From Streptococcus catagoni (GTDB lineage: Bacteria > Bacillota > Bacilli > Lactobacillales > Streptococcaceae): 64,000 bases of DNA. A program made the translations under genes and the position numbers. Positions within the stretch are counted from its first letter, which is position 1, and the number at the start of each line of letters is the position of its first letter. The notes beneath the pieces were generated by a model that was given only the letters and a program-made list of their open reading frames with translations, had not been told where the DNA came from and did no database searches. This document shows positions 6,885 through 15,715 of the stretch, piece after piece. Location of the stretch: NCBI RefSeq assembly GCF_011421425.1, contig NZ_WPCW01000006.1:1-64000 (forward strand), read 5' to 3'.

Positions 6885-8284
6885 TAATCCATTACCTCTA
6901 TAGTCTCGATGATCACATCTTCTTTTGGCTTATCTTGGGCTCCTGTTTCCACAGCAGCAATCTTATCTAAAACCTTGTAAGAATCTTCATCGATGAGTTG
7001 ACCAAATACTGTATGACGTCTATCAAGGTGCGGTGTGCCCCCGTTCTTAGCATAAGAAGCTGCGATTTCTGCTGGCCAGCCTCCACGTTCTAATTCTTTT
7101 TGTGAATAGGGAATCTTGGAATTTTGAACAATAAAGAATTGGCTTCCATTTGTATTGGGACCAGCATTGGCCATTGAAAGAGCCCCACGTAAGTTATAGA
7201 GTTCTTCAGAAAACTCATCTTCAAAACTGTCGCCATAGATTGATTGGCCCCCCATTCCAGTGCCTGTTGGATCCCCACCTTGAATCATAAATTCTGGGAT
7301 AATACGGTGGAAAATAATCCCATCGTAGTAGCCTTCTTTAGCTAGTCCCACTAAGTTAGCTACTGTTTTAGGGGCCTGCTCTGGAAATAGTTGGACAGAC
7401 ATATTTCCACGATTTGTTTTTATCAGGACTTTTGGCCCTTCTACTTCAGTTAATGTTAATTGCGGAAAGTGCAAGTCTTTTTCGATCAATCCTAGTTCCT
7501 CCAAGGCATACTGGATGCCATCTTCTTCAATTTTCTTGGTGATAAAATCAGCCTTTTCTTGTGTTTTTGGATGTGAAACACCCATGGCAACACTAATACC
7601 AGCATAGTCAAAGAGTTCAATGTCATTTAACTCATCACCAAAAACAAGTATATTTTCTGCCTTAAGCCCTAAATGCTCTGCGATTTTTGAAACGCCAAGT
7701 GCCTTTGAAGTATCCTTTAAAACAACATCAGAAGAATTATCATGCCATCTGACTAATCTTAGATGCTTAGCCAAGTCTTCTGGCAATTGTAAGTCGTCAC
7801 CCTTATCTTCAAATGTCCACATTTGATAGACATCATGTTTTTCATTGTAATCTGGGCAAACTTCCAAATCAGCATAAACGTTATCAATGGCCTTACTAAT
7901 CATGTCATTTCGCTCAGATAAAACTGCTTCATGACGACCAGCCATACCATAATGAATACCAACGGAGTCTGCCCACTCCTTATATCTGACAACAATGTCA
8001 GCAGGAATTGGAGCCTGGAAAATAATGTTCTTATCATCATCTTTGGCATAGGCACCGTTCAATTTGACACAGTAATCAGCATGTAGGTCTTGTATTTCTT
8101 TTGGTACTCCATAGCGAGCTCGTCCAGATGCAATCCCTACTAAGATCCCTTTTTCTTTCAGTTTCTTAAAAACTTTTGGGATAGAGTCTGGCATAAAACC
8201 TGTATCTTTGACACGCAATGTGTCATCGATATCAAAGAAGACCATCTTTATTTTTTTTGCTTTATATTTCAGTTTTGCTTCCAT
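6884..8284 (-). CDS. Cof-type HAD phosphatase fused to cyclophilin-type peptidyl-prolyl isomerase
   Basis: 466 aa with two enzymes in one chain. Residues 1 to about 265 are a Cof/HAD-IIB hydrolase (nucleophile motif FFDIDDTLR; C-terminal FGDELNDIELF). About 270 to 466 is a cyclophilin (FHRIIPEFMIQGGDPTGTG, NTNGSQFFI). The fusion is known in streptococci; the phosphatase substrate is unknown. The ATG at 8284 is chosen because GGAGG lies 5 nt before it, while an ATG 7 codons earlier has no RBS. It follows liaR, with an extended -10 in between. Confidence 0.93.
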   Translation of the reverse strand: MEAKLKYKAKKIKMVFFDIDDTLRVKDTGFMPDSIPKVFKKLKEKGILVGIASGRARYGVPKEIQDLHADYCVKLNGAYAKDDDKNIIFQAPIPADIVVRYKEWADSVGIHYGMAGRHEAVLSERNDMISKAIDNVYADLEVCPDYNEKHDVYQMWTFEDKGDDLQLPEDLAKHLRLVRWHDNSSDVVLKDTSKALGVSKIAEHLGLKAENILVFGDELNDIELFDYAGISVAMGVSHPKTQEKADFITKKIEEDGIQYALEELGLIEKDLHFPQLTLTEVEGPKVLIKTNRGNMSVQLFPEQAPKTVANLVGLAKEGYYDGIIFHRIIPEFMIQGGDPTGTGMGGQSIYGDSFEDEFSEELYNLRGALSMANAGPNTNGSQFFIVQNSKIPYSQKELERGGWPAEIAASYAKNGGTPHLDRRHTVFGQLIDEDSYKVLDKIAAVETGAQDKPKEDVIIETIEVMD

Positions 8285-8307
8285 TTCATCCTCCAATAAG
8301 TACACTT

Positions 8308-8313
8308 ATTATA
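8308..8313 (-). promoter_or_regulatory. Extended -10 promoter of the HAD-cyclophilin gene
   Basis: The minus strand reads TGGTATAAT, a perfect -10 with an upstream TG. It lies between the liaR stop and the HAD-cyclophilin RBS. The -35 would be inside liaR and is poor, which is tolerated with an extended -10. Confidence 0.6.
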
Positions 8314-8316
8314 CCA

Positions 8317-8958
8317 TTAATTCTCATCTTGTGGCACTAAGTGGTGTTGGAAGGCATATACAACGGCCTGGGTACGGTCGTCTACTTCAAGTTTTGATAA
8401 AATGTTTGACACATGGGTTTTGACAGTTTTAAGGGAAATGAATAATTCATCAGCAATTGTTTGATTATCATAGCCTTTGGCCAATAGAAAGAGGATATCA
8501 TACTCACGCGCCGTTAATTCTTCATGCAAATTAGGACTTTTATCATGAGCCTTGATTTTCTTATCGACCTCAGTTTCGATGGCCAACTGTCCTCTGGCAA
8601 CCTTTTTGATGGCATTTAAAATTTCTGCTGCACTGGAGGTCTTTAGCATGTAGCCCTTGGCACCAGCATCAATAACTGGATAGATCTTTTCATTATCCAA
8701 ATAGGATGTTAACACTAAAATTTTAGCTTCTTTCCATTGTTTCAAAATTTCCAATGTAGCTTCTACACCATCTAGTTCGGGCATGACCAGGTCCATGACA
8801 ACAACATCTGGTTTCAATTTTAGGGCTAAATCAATCCCTTCTCTGCCATTGGAAGCTTCTGCTATAACCTCTACTCCCGACTGCATATTTAGAAAACTTT
8901 TTAAACCTAAACGAACCATTTCATGATCATCTACTAATATGAGCTTTATATCATTCAT
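8317..8958 (-). CDS. liaR: LiaR/VraR-type response regulator
   Basis: 213 aa. The receiver domain has its acidic pocket in VDDHEM, the phospho-acceptor Asp in VVVMDLVMPELDG and the conserved Lys in AKGYMLK. A NarL/LuxR-type HTH follows (LTAREYDILFLLAKG, VKTHVSNILSKL). It is the output of the three-component Lia system that answers lipid II-active antibiotics and other envelope stress. The start overlaps the end of liaS by 8 bp. No LiaR operator could be recognised in front of liaF. Confidence 0.93.
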   Translation of the reverse strand: MNDIKLILVDDHEMVRLGLKSFLNMQSGVEVIAEASNGREGIDLALKLKPDVVVMDLVMPELDGVEATLEILKQWKEAKILVLTSYLDNEKIYPVIDAGAKGYMLKTSSAAEILNAIKKVARGQLAIETEVDKKIKAHDKSPNLHEELTAREYDILFLLAKGYDNQTIADELFISLKTVKTHVSNILSKLEVDDRTQAVVYAFQHHLVPQDEN

Positions 8959-9955
8959 TTTTTTCCTCCATCACTAACGGCAAGCGGATATCCATAGAGA
9001 CACCTTTTCCTTTTTCACTAATCAGATTAATGGTTCCGGCTAAATCATCAACACGGTCATCAATATTTTTGAGTCCATAACTGAGATCTCTGACTTCATC
9101 CATATCAAAGCCCAGCCCATTATCAATCATCTTAAGCTGTACTTCATTTTTACCTTGGTTCAGATAGACTTCTAGGCGACTGGCTTTGGCGTGTTTTAAG
9201 GTGTTACTGATAAATTCTTGGGCTATTCTAAAGAGATTATCTTCCATAGTCTTAGGGAGTTTTTTAATATTTTCTTTATAAATAATTTCAATGTCACTCT
9301 TATCAGTTAGTTCTCGTAAAATCATATTGAAACCTTCTGTTAGCGTTCTATTAGCTAGCTCTGTCGGTCTCAAATGGAGAAGGAGAACCCTTAAATCTTT
9401 TTGGGCGTTTTGTAGGGTTGACTCTACAGTCTCAATCTGTGTTTTCAGTTGCTCCTTATCCATAGCATCCAAATTCATGGATACACCTGACAGAATCATG
9501 GAAGAGGCAAAGAGCTCTTGACTGACTGTATCATGCAAGTCTCTGGCAATACGTTTACGTTCACGATGGACAATATTTTGACTATCAAGAATATAGGCAC
9601 TTTCTTTTTTCTGTAAACTGCTAGTCATATGTGACATCTTTTTAGAAAGCCTATTGAGGTTAATATTTGTTTCGGAAGTTTCATCCAACTTCACTTTTTG
9701 ATTATTCAATATCCGCCTTAAATTTTGGTTAACTGACCGTTTGCTATTGTCATCAATGACTATCCATAAAAGGAGTAAAAGCAGGGTCACAGATACAATC
9801 AATAATAAAATGGAAAATAATAACTTCTCAGCACGCCAAACATTAATGGTCAGATAATCAAGATTCAGACCGAGATTATCTATCACAACAAATACGATGG
9901 CTAAAACGGTGACTGTCGAATATAGCCAAACTAAGAGATAATAATTTTTCTTCAT
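8951..9955 (-). CDS. liaS: LiaS sensor histidine kinase
   Basis: 334 aa. Two transmembrane helices near the N-terminus (about 8-28 and 45-67) with only a short outside loop mark an intramembrane-sensing kinase. A HAMP-like linker leads to a HisKA_3 domain with the phospho-His in RIARDLHDTVSQEL and an HATPase domain (ISNTLKHAKAS, DNGLGFD). It should autophosphorylate and pass the phosphate to LiaR, under inhibition by LiaF. Overlaps liaF by 4 bp. Confidence 0.93.
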   Translation of the reverse strand: MKKNYYLLVWLYSTVTVLAIVFVVIDNLGLNLDYLTINVWRAEKLLFSILLLIVSVTLLLLLLWIVIDDNSKRSVNQNLRRILNNQKVKLDETSETNINLNRLSKKMSHMTSSLQKKESAYILDSQNIVHRERKRIARDLHDTVSQELFASSMILSGVSMNLDAMDKEQLKTQIETVESTLQNAQKDLRVLLLHLRPTELANRTLTEGFNMILRELTDKSDIEIIYKENIKKLPKTMEDNLFRIAQEFISNTLKHAKASRLEVYLNQGKNEVQLKMIDNGLGFDMDEVRDLSYGLKNIDDRVDDLAGTINLISEKGKGVSMDIRLPLVMEEKNE

Positions 9956-10647
9956 CGACGTGCCACCTCAACATTTCCGGCGATCGTACTAATGATTATT
10001 TTGACCTTTTTCAGACTCTCTGCATGATGGGGACAGCTCAGTTTTATGGACTCGTTTCGAAGATCATATTCCTGACAATTAAAGAAACGAATACTTCCAT
10101 ATACGGAACTGACATCAAGGTTTACAGCTACGTCAATAGGAACCAAAACCTTTGTATGACCGTAGATCTTTCTTATGATAATGGCATTGTCTTTTCCGGT
10201 CACGATAACATTTGACAGGTCAATCGTATCATTGCCACTAACTCTGATAATATTAACATCTTCAAAAGAGTAATAGTCACTGTCATAAGTTGCTGATCCA
10301 ACCCACTGGTGCTTGGTCTGCTTAACGCTCAGGTCCTCATCTTTAAAGCGAATCAAAGCATAACGATTTTTCTTTTTAACTTGTGAAAAATGGTTGATAA
10401 CAATATAAATAATACCAAATAAGATTGCCATGATAATGTAGGGATTTAACATAAATATCAAAAACAAGAGTAACAAACTTATGGTTAACAAAAAATTATT
10501 ACGGCTATCTTGGTTATAAAAGCGTAAAGCTAAGAGTATAATCACAAGTATAAAGACAAAACTAGTTACATTATTGGCTAGAATGGTCATGATTCCCATT
10601 GCCAGTAAGATACATTCAACTAGTAAAAAGAATTGAAATTTTTTCAT
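9952..10647 (-). CDS. liaF: LiaF, inhibitor of LiaS
   Basis: 231 aa. The N-terminal 100 residues hold about four short transmembrane segments; the C-terminal half is the soluble beta-rich LiaF domain (DUF2154). LiaF binds and restrains LiaS until the envelope is stressed. First gene of liaFSR, with RBS GGAAGGAG before the ATG. A -10-like TAAAAT lies about 25 nt upstream, but the operon follows stkP after only about 90 bp, so read-through from stkP is possible. Confidence 0.9.
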   Translation of the reverse strand: MKKFQFFLLVECILLAMGIMTILANNVTSFVFILVIILLALRFYNQDSRNNFLLTISLLLLFLIFMLNPYIIMAILFGIIYIVINHFSQVKKKNRYALIRFKDEDLSVKQTKHQWVGSATYDSDYYSFEDVNIIRVSGNDTIDLSNVIVTGKDNAIIIRKIYGHTKVLVPIDVAVNLDVSSVYGSIRFFNCQEYDLRNESIKLSCPHHAESLKKVKIIISTIAGNVEVARR

Positions 10648-10687
10648 CAGACTCCTTCCATCACCCTGTCATTTTATCAAAAATAAC

Positions 10688-10736
10688 AAAAAAATACCAT
10701 TCCTAAAGAAAGAGCTTCTCTAGTCAATGGTATTTT
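10688..10736 (-). terminator. Terminator after stkP
   Basis: 11-bp perfect stem (10691-10701 with 10726-10736) with a partly paired loop, followed on the minus strand by seven T. It begins a few bases after the stkP stop and separates the stkP operon from liaFSR. Confidence 0.8.
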
Positions 10737-10740
10737 AGAA

Positions 10741-12627
10741 TTAGGGTGCCGTAACAGATGAAACATCTGAAGCTCCATCACTTGATGAACTTGAACTTGA
10801 TGAGCTGGATGTTGAACTTTCTTCTGATTTAGAGCTTGAACTTGATGAGCTGGATGTTGAACTTGTGCCAGTGCTTAGATTAGTATTTTCTGGTGGATAC
10901 AAATATAGGCTGATATCACTAGTTTCTGACAGGGAAATGTTAGAGTAAGCATAAGGTGTTTGCTCTTTAACAATTAATGACTTCTTATCTCCTGAAGCTC
11001 CACTAGGGTTATAGGTTTTAATCCTTGAAACAGCAATACCTAGGGATGTCAGCTCATTTAGAGCTGTCTGATAGGTATAACCTGTTAGATCAGGCATTTG
11101 AACGGTACCGCTAGAGGCAACACTCAAGGTAATCTTTGATTTTCCTTTCGGATTAAATTTCTCACCCTGAGATGGTGATTGGCTGATTACGGTATCTGCC
11201 TCGTATTCATTGGTTATAATTCTTTCAATTTTTATCTTGGAAGCTGGAACATCGTAAGTATTTTTAAGATCATTTATAACATCTTGAACATGTTGTCCCT
11301 TATAGTCTTCCATGGTAAAGCCTTTTTTACCAATTGAGAGGTAGATATCAATTGTTGCACCTTCTCTTTTTGCTGTTCCTGCTGGTGGATCTGTCTTAAC
11401 AACATTACCCTCCGCAACTTTGGAACTTTCAATTTCTTTGATATCACCTACTTCAAAGCCCAATGCCTTTAGCTCTGTTTTTGCAACCTTAAGGCTAGAT
11501 CCATTGACATTTGGTACTTTTATATTTGAAGGCTTTGTTAGAATAAGAAAGGCAAAGAAGGCGACCCCTACTACAAAAATAGCAAAGAGTATCTTAAAGA
11601 GTGTCCCTAAAAGGCGACTTCTTTTTTTCTCTTTTTGAGGTTTAGCTAATGGTTCACCCTGATAATTATCTTCTTTAATGGGTACAGCTGAAACGGGGGG
11701 AACGGTGGTCTTTGGATTGGGAACTGGTGTTGGCGTTACCTTAGGTAAGGGCTTTGTGCTCTCAACATCATCAAAGACAAGCTTTTTTTCTCGGCTACGA
11801 TTGTAGCTGAGAGCTGTCATTAAATCTCTACTCATTTCAAAGGTTGATGGGTAACGGTCTCCAAGTTTCTTGGCAGTCGCTCTAATAACAACATTTTCAA
11901 GAGCCTGAGGAACTTGGGGATTTTCATCAATAATTGAAGGTAGGGGTTTTTGGAAATGTTGCAGGGCAATGGTCACCGCACTATCCCCATCATAAGGAAT
12001 GTGGCCAGTTAACATTTCAAAAAGCATGATTCCCATAGCGTAGATATCACTTTGGATGGTTGCTTTTGATCCCCGAGCCTGCTCTGGTGATAAATAATGA
12101 ACACTACCCAACATGGAATTGGTCTGTGTTAAACTGGTTTCGGCAAAGGCCACTGCTATACCGAAGTCTGTGACTTTGACAACTCCTGTTTTAGTCAATA
12201 GGATGTTCTGGGGCTTCAAGTCCCTATGGACAATCCCTTTTTGATGGGCAAGAGTCATTGCAGACAGGACTTCTTCCATTATTCTAACAACTTGATTGTT
12301 AGATAGTGGAGCATTGTCTTGAATGTATTTTTTTAAGTCCGACCCATTCACATATTCCATTACTAAGAATTGCTGTCCGTCTTCTTCACCTATATCTCTT
12401 ATAGCAACGATGTTGGGGTGGTTCAATTCAGCCATGGCTCGCGCTTCTCTTTGGAAACGCGCAACTGCCACTTGATCCGTCTGATAGTTGGTCCGCAATA
12501 CTTTGATTGCGACATCTTCATTGTCTAATATCAGATCATTTGCTAAATAGACATCCGCCATTCCTCCGCGGCCAATAGATTTTAAGATGCGATAACGACC
12601 AGCAAATAATTTGCCAATCTGTATCAT
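10741..12627 (-). CDS. stkP: PASTA-domain Ser/Thr protein kinase
   Basis: 628 aa. Cytosolic Hanks-type kinase (about 12-270: [24 protein letters not shown]), a proline-rich linker, one transmembrane helix (about 345-365), three extracellular PASTA repeats, then a serine-rich tail (about 583-628). PASTA domains sense muropeptides or lipid II; the kinase tunes division and wall synthesis by phosphorylating division proteins. The ATG overlaps the phpP stop by 4 bp. The Ser-rich tail is encoded partly by a repeated 30-bp sequence with a 45-bp period. Three PASTA units is fewer than in S. pneumoniae (four). Confidence 0.95.
   Translation of the reverse strand: MIQIGKLFAGRYRILKSIGRGGMADVYLANDLILDNEDVAIKVLRTNYQTDQVAVARFQREARAMAELNHPNIVAIRDIGEEDGQQFLVMEYVNGSDLKKYIQDNAPLSNNQVVRIMEEVLSAMTLAHQKGIVHRDLKPQNILLTKTGVVKVTDFGIAVAFAETSLTQTNSMLGSVHYLSPEQARGSKATIQSDIYAMGIMLFEMLTGHIPYDGDSAVTIALQHFQKPLPSIIDENPQVPQALENVVIRATAKKLGDRYPSTFEMSRDLMTALSYNRSREKKLVFDDVESTKPLPKVTPTPVPNPKTTVPPVSAVPIKEDNYQGEPLAKPQKEKKRSRLLGTLFKILFAIFVVGVAFFAFLILTKPSNIKVPNVNGSSLKVAKTELKALGFEVGDIKEIESSKVAEGNVVKTDPPAGTAKREGATIDIYLSIGKKGFTMEDYKGQHVQDVINDLKNTYDVPASKIKIERIITNEYEADTVISQSPSQGEKFNPKGKSKITLSVASSGTVQMPDLTGYTYQTALNELTSLGIAVSRIKTYNPSGASGDKKSLIVKEQTPYAYSNISLSETSDISLYLYPPENTNLSTGTSSTSSSSSSSSKSEESSTSSSSSSSSSSDGASDVSSVTAP
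10790..10864 (-). repeat. 45-bp-period repeat in the stkP Ser-rich tail
   Basis: Two identical 30-bp copies (10790-10819 and 10835-10864) spaced 45 bp apart inside stkP. The period is 15 codons and keeps the frame, so copy-number change would lengthen or shorten the extracellular serine-rich tail without breaking the gene. Confidence 0.8.
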
Positions 12628-13364
12628 TCCACATCCTCACTTTCGTAATGTACCAAAGCGATTGTGATATTATCTAAACCACCTCTGAGGTTTGCAAGAT
12701 TAACTAATTCTTGGTTTTTCTCGTCAAGAGTCAATTCCCTAGATAGAATTTCTGCAATCTCAGCATTGGATACCATGTTTGTCAATCCATCAGAATTGAT
12801 AATCAAGTAATCATCTTTTTCAAGAACTTTTATACCCAAATCTGTCTCCAAGGGTGCTGACTGGCCGATAGATTGAGTGATGATATTTTTTTGAGGATGA
12901 CCACTTGCTTCTTCCTCAGTAATTTGACCTGCTTTTACTAATTCATTAACAAGAGAGTGGTCACTGGTTAATAATTGATATTGACCATTTTGGACCAAGC
13001 CAATTCGTGAATCTCCAACATGGGCGTAGATGGCGCTATTATCAACTAATACAACCGCTTCAACAGTGGTTCCCATGCCTTTATAATCTTCACTTTGCCC
13101 CATGTCATAAACACGTTTGTTTTCAACTTCAATTGTCTCTAACAACCAATCTCTGATTTGGCTCAATTCAGTCAATTCTGTTTGGATCCACTCTTTTCCA
13201 AGGTCTGTTACTGTCATTTCACTAGCAATATTGCCAGCTCTGTGACCTCCCATTCCATCTGCTAGGACTATGAGTGTAATCCCTTTTTTATTATCAAATT
13301 TATTGATAAAATCTTGATTATTTGAACGTTTTTGCCCAATATCCGTAATTAATGAAATTTTCAT
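12624..13364 (-). CDS. phpP: PP2C-family Ser/Thr protein phosphatase
   Basis: 246 aa. PPM/PP2C motifs: [11 protein letters not shown] at the N-terminus, LADGMGGH with metal-binding Asp/Gly, GDSR, and [10 protein letters not shown] at the C-terminus. It is the cytosolic partner that dephosphorylates StkP and its substrates; the kinase start overlaps this stop (ATGA), a conserved coupling in Firmicutes. Lies 36 bp after rsmB in the same operon. Confidence 0.95.
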   Translation of the reverse strand: MKISLITDIGQKRSNNQDFINKFDNKKGITLIVLADGMGGHRAGNIASEMTVTDLGKEWIQTELTELSQIRDWLLETIEVENKRVYDMGQSEDYKGMGTTVEAVVLVDNSAIYAHVGDSRIGLVQNGQYQLLTSDHSLVNELVKAGQITEEEASGHPQKNIITQSIGQSAPLETDLGIKVLEKDDYLIINSDGLTNMVSNAEIAEILSRELTLDEKNQELVNLANLRGGLDNITIALVHYESEDVE

Positions 13365-13400
13365 ATGTTCTTTCTGACTACGTCAGTCTCCTCCTAAATA

Positions 13401-14732
13401 CTACAAGACTCGTTTGATTTGACCGATAAAAAAGCCATCTGTCTGATACTGTTCTGGTGTTATGAGTAAACAGCCGTCTTTAACAATATCTGCTTGTGTA
13501 TGATTAAGTTTTACTTGTTCAAAATTAGAATGACTTTCCAAAAATTTTTCTATAACTTGAAAATTCTCTTCATCAAAAATAGTGCAAGTGCTATAGGTTA
13601 TTATACCACCTTTTCGTACTGTTTGACAAACACTAGCTAATATCTCTAGTTGAATAATTTGTAACTGCTCTAAGTCTTGAATCTCTTTATTGTACTTGAT
13701 ATCTGGTTTTCGTCTGATTAAGCCAATTCCAGAACAAGGAGCGTCCACCAATATCTTATCAAAGCTGTCAGCAGGAAAGTTTTGATGAACTAATCTTGCA
13801 TCTAAGACCCTTGTTTCTATCTTATCAGCAAGTCCCATTCTCTGCGCATTTTCTTTGACCAAGTCTAATTTATGTTGATAGATATCTAGGGCTGTCACCT
13901 TGCCAGTCTTTAAATAAGAGGCCATATGGACAGTCTTTCCACCTGGAGCACTGCAAGCATCTAGGATGTGCTCATCACCCTTAATATCTAGAGTTGGAGC
14001 AACCAGTTGACTGGTCTCATCTTGAATAGTAATCTCACCCATTTTAAACCATTCATTTGAAGCAAGATGGCCCCTCGGTTTTGTCAATCCAAGAGGAGAA
14101 AGGGCGGACTCTTGAGCATCCAAAGCTAACTTGATTTCTTCAAACTTGTCTGGATCATTGACTCGAATGCTTGATTTACTGGAAGTCTCTAAACTTTCCA
14201 TAATCTTAATGGCACGTTCTTCTCCGAACTGATCCATAAGTTTTTTCACCAACCAGGTTGGAAGAGAGTAGGTCACCGATAGTCTTTTATTTTTTCTTTT
14301 AATGCTCGCAATATCTGGTAAGTCCCCACTTGAAAGCTGCCGCAAAAGGGCATTGACAAACTTTTCTGCCCCTCTTTTATTGCCACGATTTTTAGCAATA
14401 TTAACAGCATCATTAACAATGGCATGATGAGGTACTTTATCCAGATATAATAGCTGGTAGAGGCTAATCATCAATAAGTAATAGACCCACTTATCGAGTT
14501 TATCACGGTCTGCAATGAACTGGGATAGGTACCATTCTAGTCTGATCTTGTGAGAAACGGTTCCATAAACAATTTCTGTGATCAGTCCCTTATCTTTTTC
14601 TGTAACCAACTTGTTATTGAGCTGATTGTTGAGAGCAATATTTGAATAAGCAGAGCGATCAAAAATATCTTCAATAACTAGTAAGGCCTTGCCGCGAGCT
14701 AATTGTTTCCAATTATTTGCCAAAATAGTCAC
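13401..14732 (-). CDS. rsmB: 16S rRNA m5C967 methyltransferase RsmB
   Basis: 443 aa. An N-terminal NusB-like RNA-binding domain (about 1-140) is followed by a SAM-dependent methyltransferase with [19 protein letters not shown] and [11 protein letters not shown]; the Cys in the last two motifs are the catalytic pair. It methylates C967 of 16S rRNA. It overlaps fmt by 20 bp, so the pair is translationally linked. Length is normal for the family. Confidence 0.94.
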   Translation of the reverse strand: MTILANNWKQLARGKALLVIEDIFDRSAYSNIALNNQLNNKLVTEKDKGLITEIVYGTVSHKIRLEWYLSQFIADRDKLDKWVYYLLMISLYQLLYLDKVPHHAIVNDAVNIAKNRGNKRGAEKFVNALLRQLSSGDLPDIASIKRKNKRLSVTYSLPTWLVKKLMDQFGEERAIKIMESLETSSKSSIRVNDPDKFEEIKLALDAQESALSPLGLTKPRGHLASNEWFKMGEITIQDETSQLVAPTLDIKGDEHILDACSAPGGKTVHMASYLKTGKVTALDIYQHKLDLVKENAQRMGLADKIETRVLDARLVHQNFPADSFDKILVDAPCSGIGLIRRKPDIKYNKEIQDLEQLQIIQLEILASVCQTVRKGGIITYSTCTIFDEENFQVIEKFLESHSNFEQVKLNHTQADIVKDGCLLITPEQYQTDGFFIGQIKRVL

Positions 14733-15648
14733 CCACTTTTAGTTCTCTTCCTAGTCCATTTAAAAAATCTTTGATCTGCATCTTAGGCTTGCCAGCAGGT
14801 TGAACAACTTTTAAGGAGATTGCCCCTTCAGAGCTTGCTACTACTAGCTTATCTTTATTTTTTTCAATAATCTGTCCAGCCTGTCCTTGGCCATCAACCA
14901 TATCAACTTCATAGATCTTAAAGCGTTGGCCAGCTAAGAAGGTATGGGCTACTGGCCAAGGGTTCATTCCACGCACCTGGTTAAAGATTTGGCGATTGCT
15001 TTTAGTCCAATCTAAATTTTCTTGCTCAGAGCTAATATTAGGAGCAAAGCTGGCCTTACTGTGATCCTGTTTTTGGGGCTTCAATTGGCCAGACAGATAC
15101 GCTGGAAGGCTTTCAAGCAATAAATCACGGCCAAGAACGGCTAGTTTTTCAAACATGGTGCCCACATTATCAGTATCCAGTATGGGAATACTAGCCTTAG
15201 AAACCATATCACCAGCATCCATTTCTTTGACCATTTCCATAATGGTCACACCTGCTTCTCTTTCACCATTGATAATGGCGTAGTGAATAGGTGCTCCACC
15301 TCGATACTTAGGTAGCAGTGAGGCATGGACATTGACTGCAAAATTCACGGAATTAAGAAGTTTGCTTGGTAGGAATTGTCCATAGGCTGCTGTTACAATG
15401 CCATCTGCTCCTAAAGCCATAATTTCTTCTAATTCTTTGGAGCCTGATAATTTTTCAGGTTGGTAGATGCTAAGCTTGTTTTCTAGAGCGACTTCTTTTA
15501 CAGGAGTCATCTTGATTTCTTTTTTTCTCCCTACAGCTCGGTCTGGTTGGGTCAGAACGGCTAAAATTTCATAGTTTGAATCTTCTAATAAACCTTTTAA
15601 AACAGTGGCTGAAAATTGGGGAGTCCCCATAAATACTAATTTTGTCAT
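14713..15648 (-). CDS. fmt: Methionyl-tRNA formyltransferase
   Basis: 311 aa. N-terminal formyltransferase domain with [18 protein letters not shown] (catalytic Asn/His region) and a C-terminal OB-fold tRNA-binding domain. It transfers a formyl group from 10-formyl-THF to initiator Met-tRNA. It lies between priA and rsmB in the usual streptococcal order, with an RBS (GAAGAGGG) before the ATG. Confidence 0.96.
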   Translation of the reverse strand: MTKLVFMGTPQFSATVLKGLLEDSNYEILAVLTQPDRAVGRKKEIKMTPVKEVALENKLSIYQPEKLSGSKELEEIMALGADGIVTAAYGQFLPSKLLNSVNFAVNVHASLLPKYRGGAPIHYAIINGEREAGVTIMEMVKEMDAGDMVSKASIPILDTDNVGTMFEKLAVLGRDLLLESLPAYLSGQLKPQKQDHSKASFAPNISSEQENLDWTKSNRQIFNQVRGMNPWPVAHTFLAGQRFKIYEVDMVDGQGQAGQIIEKNKDKLVVASSEGAISLKVVQPAGKPKMQIKDFLNGLGRELKVGDYFGK

Positions 15649-15715
15649 TTTTCCCTCTTCATTACTTTTTTACATTATATCATAATACCATGGCTCAAAA
15701 GGAAGGCAAAGATCC

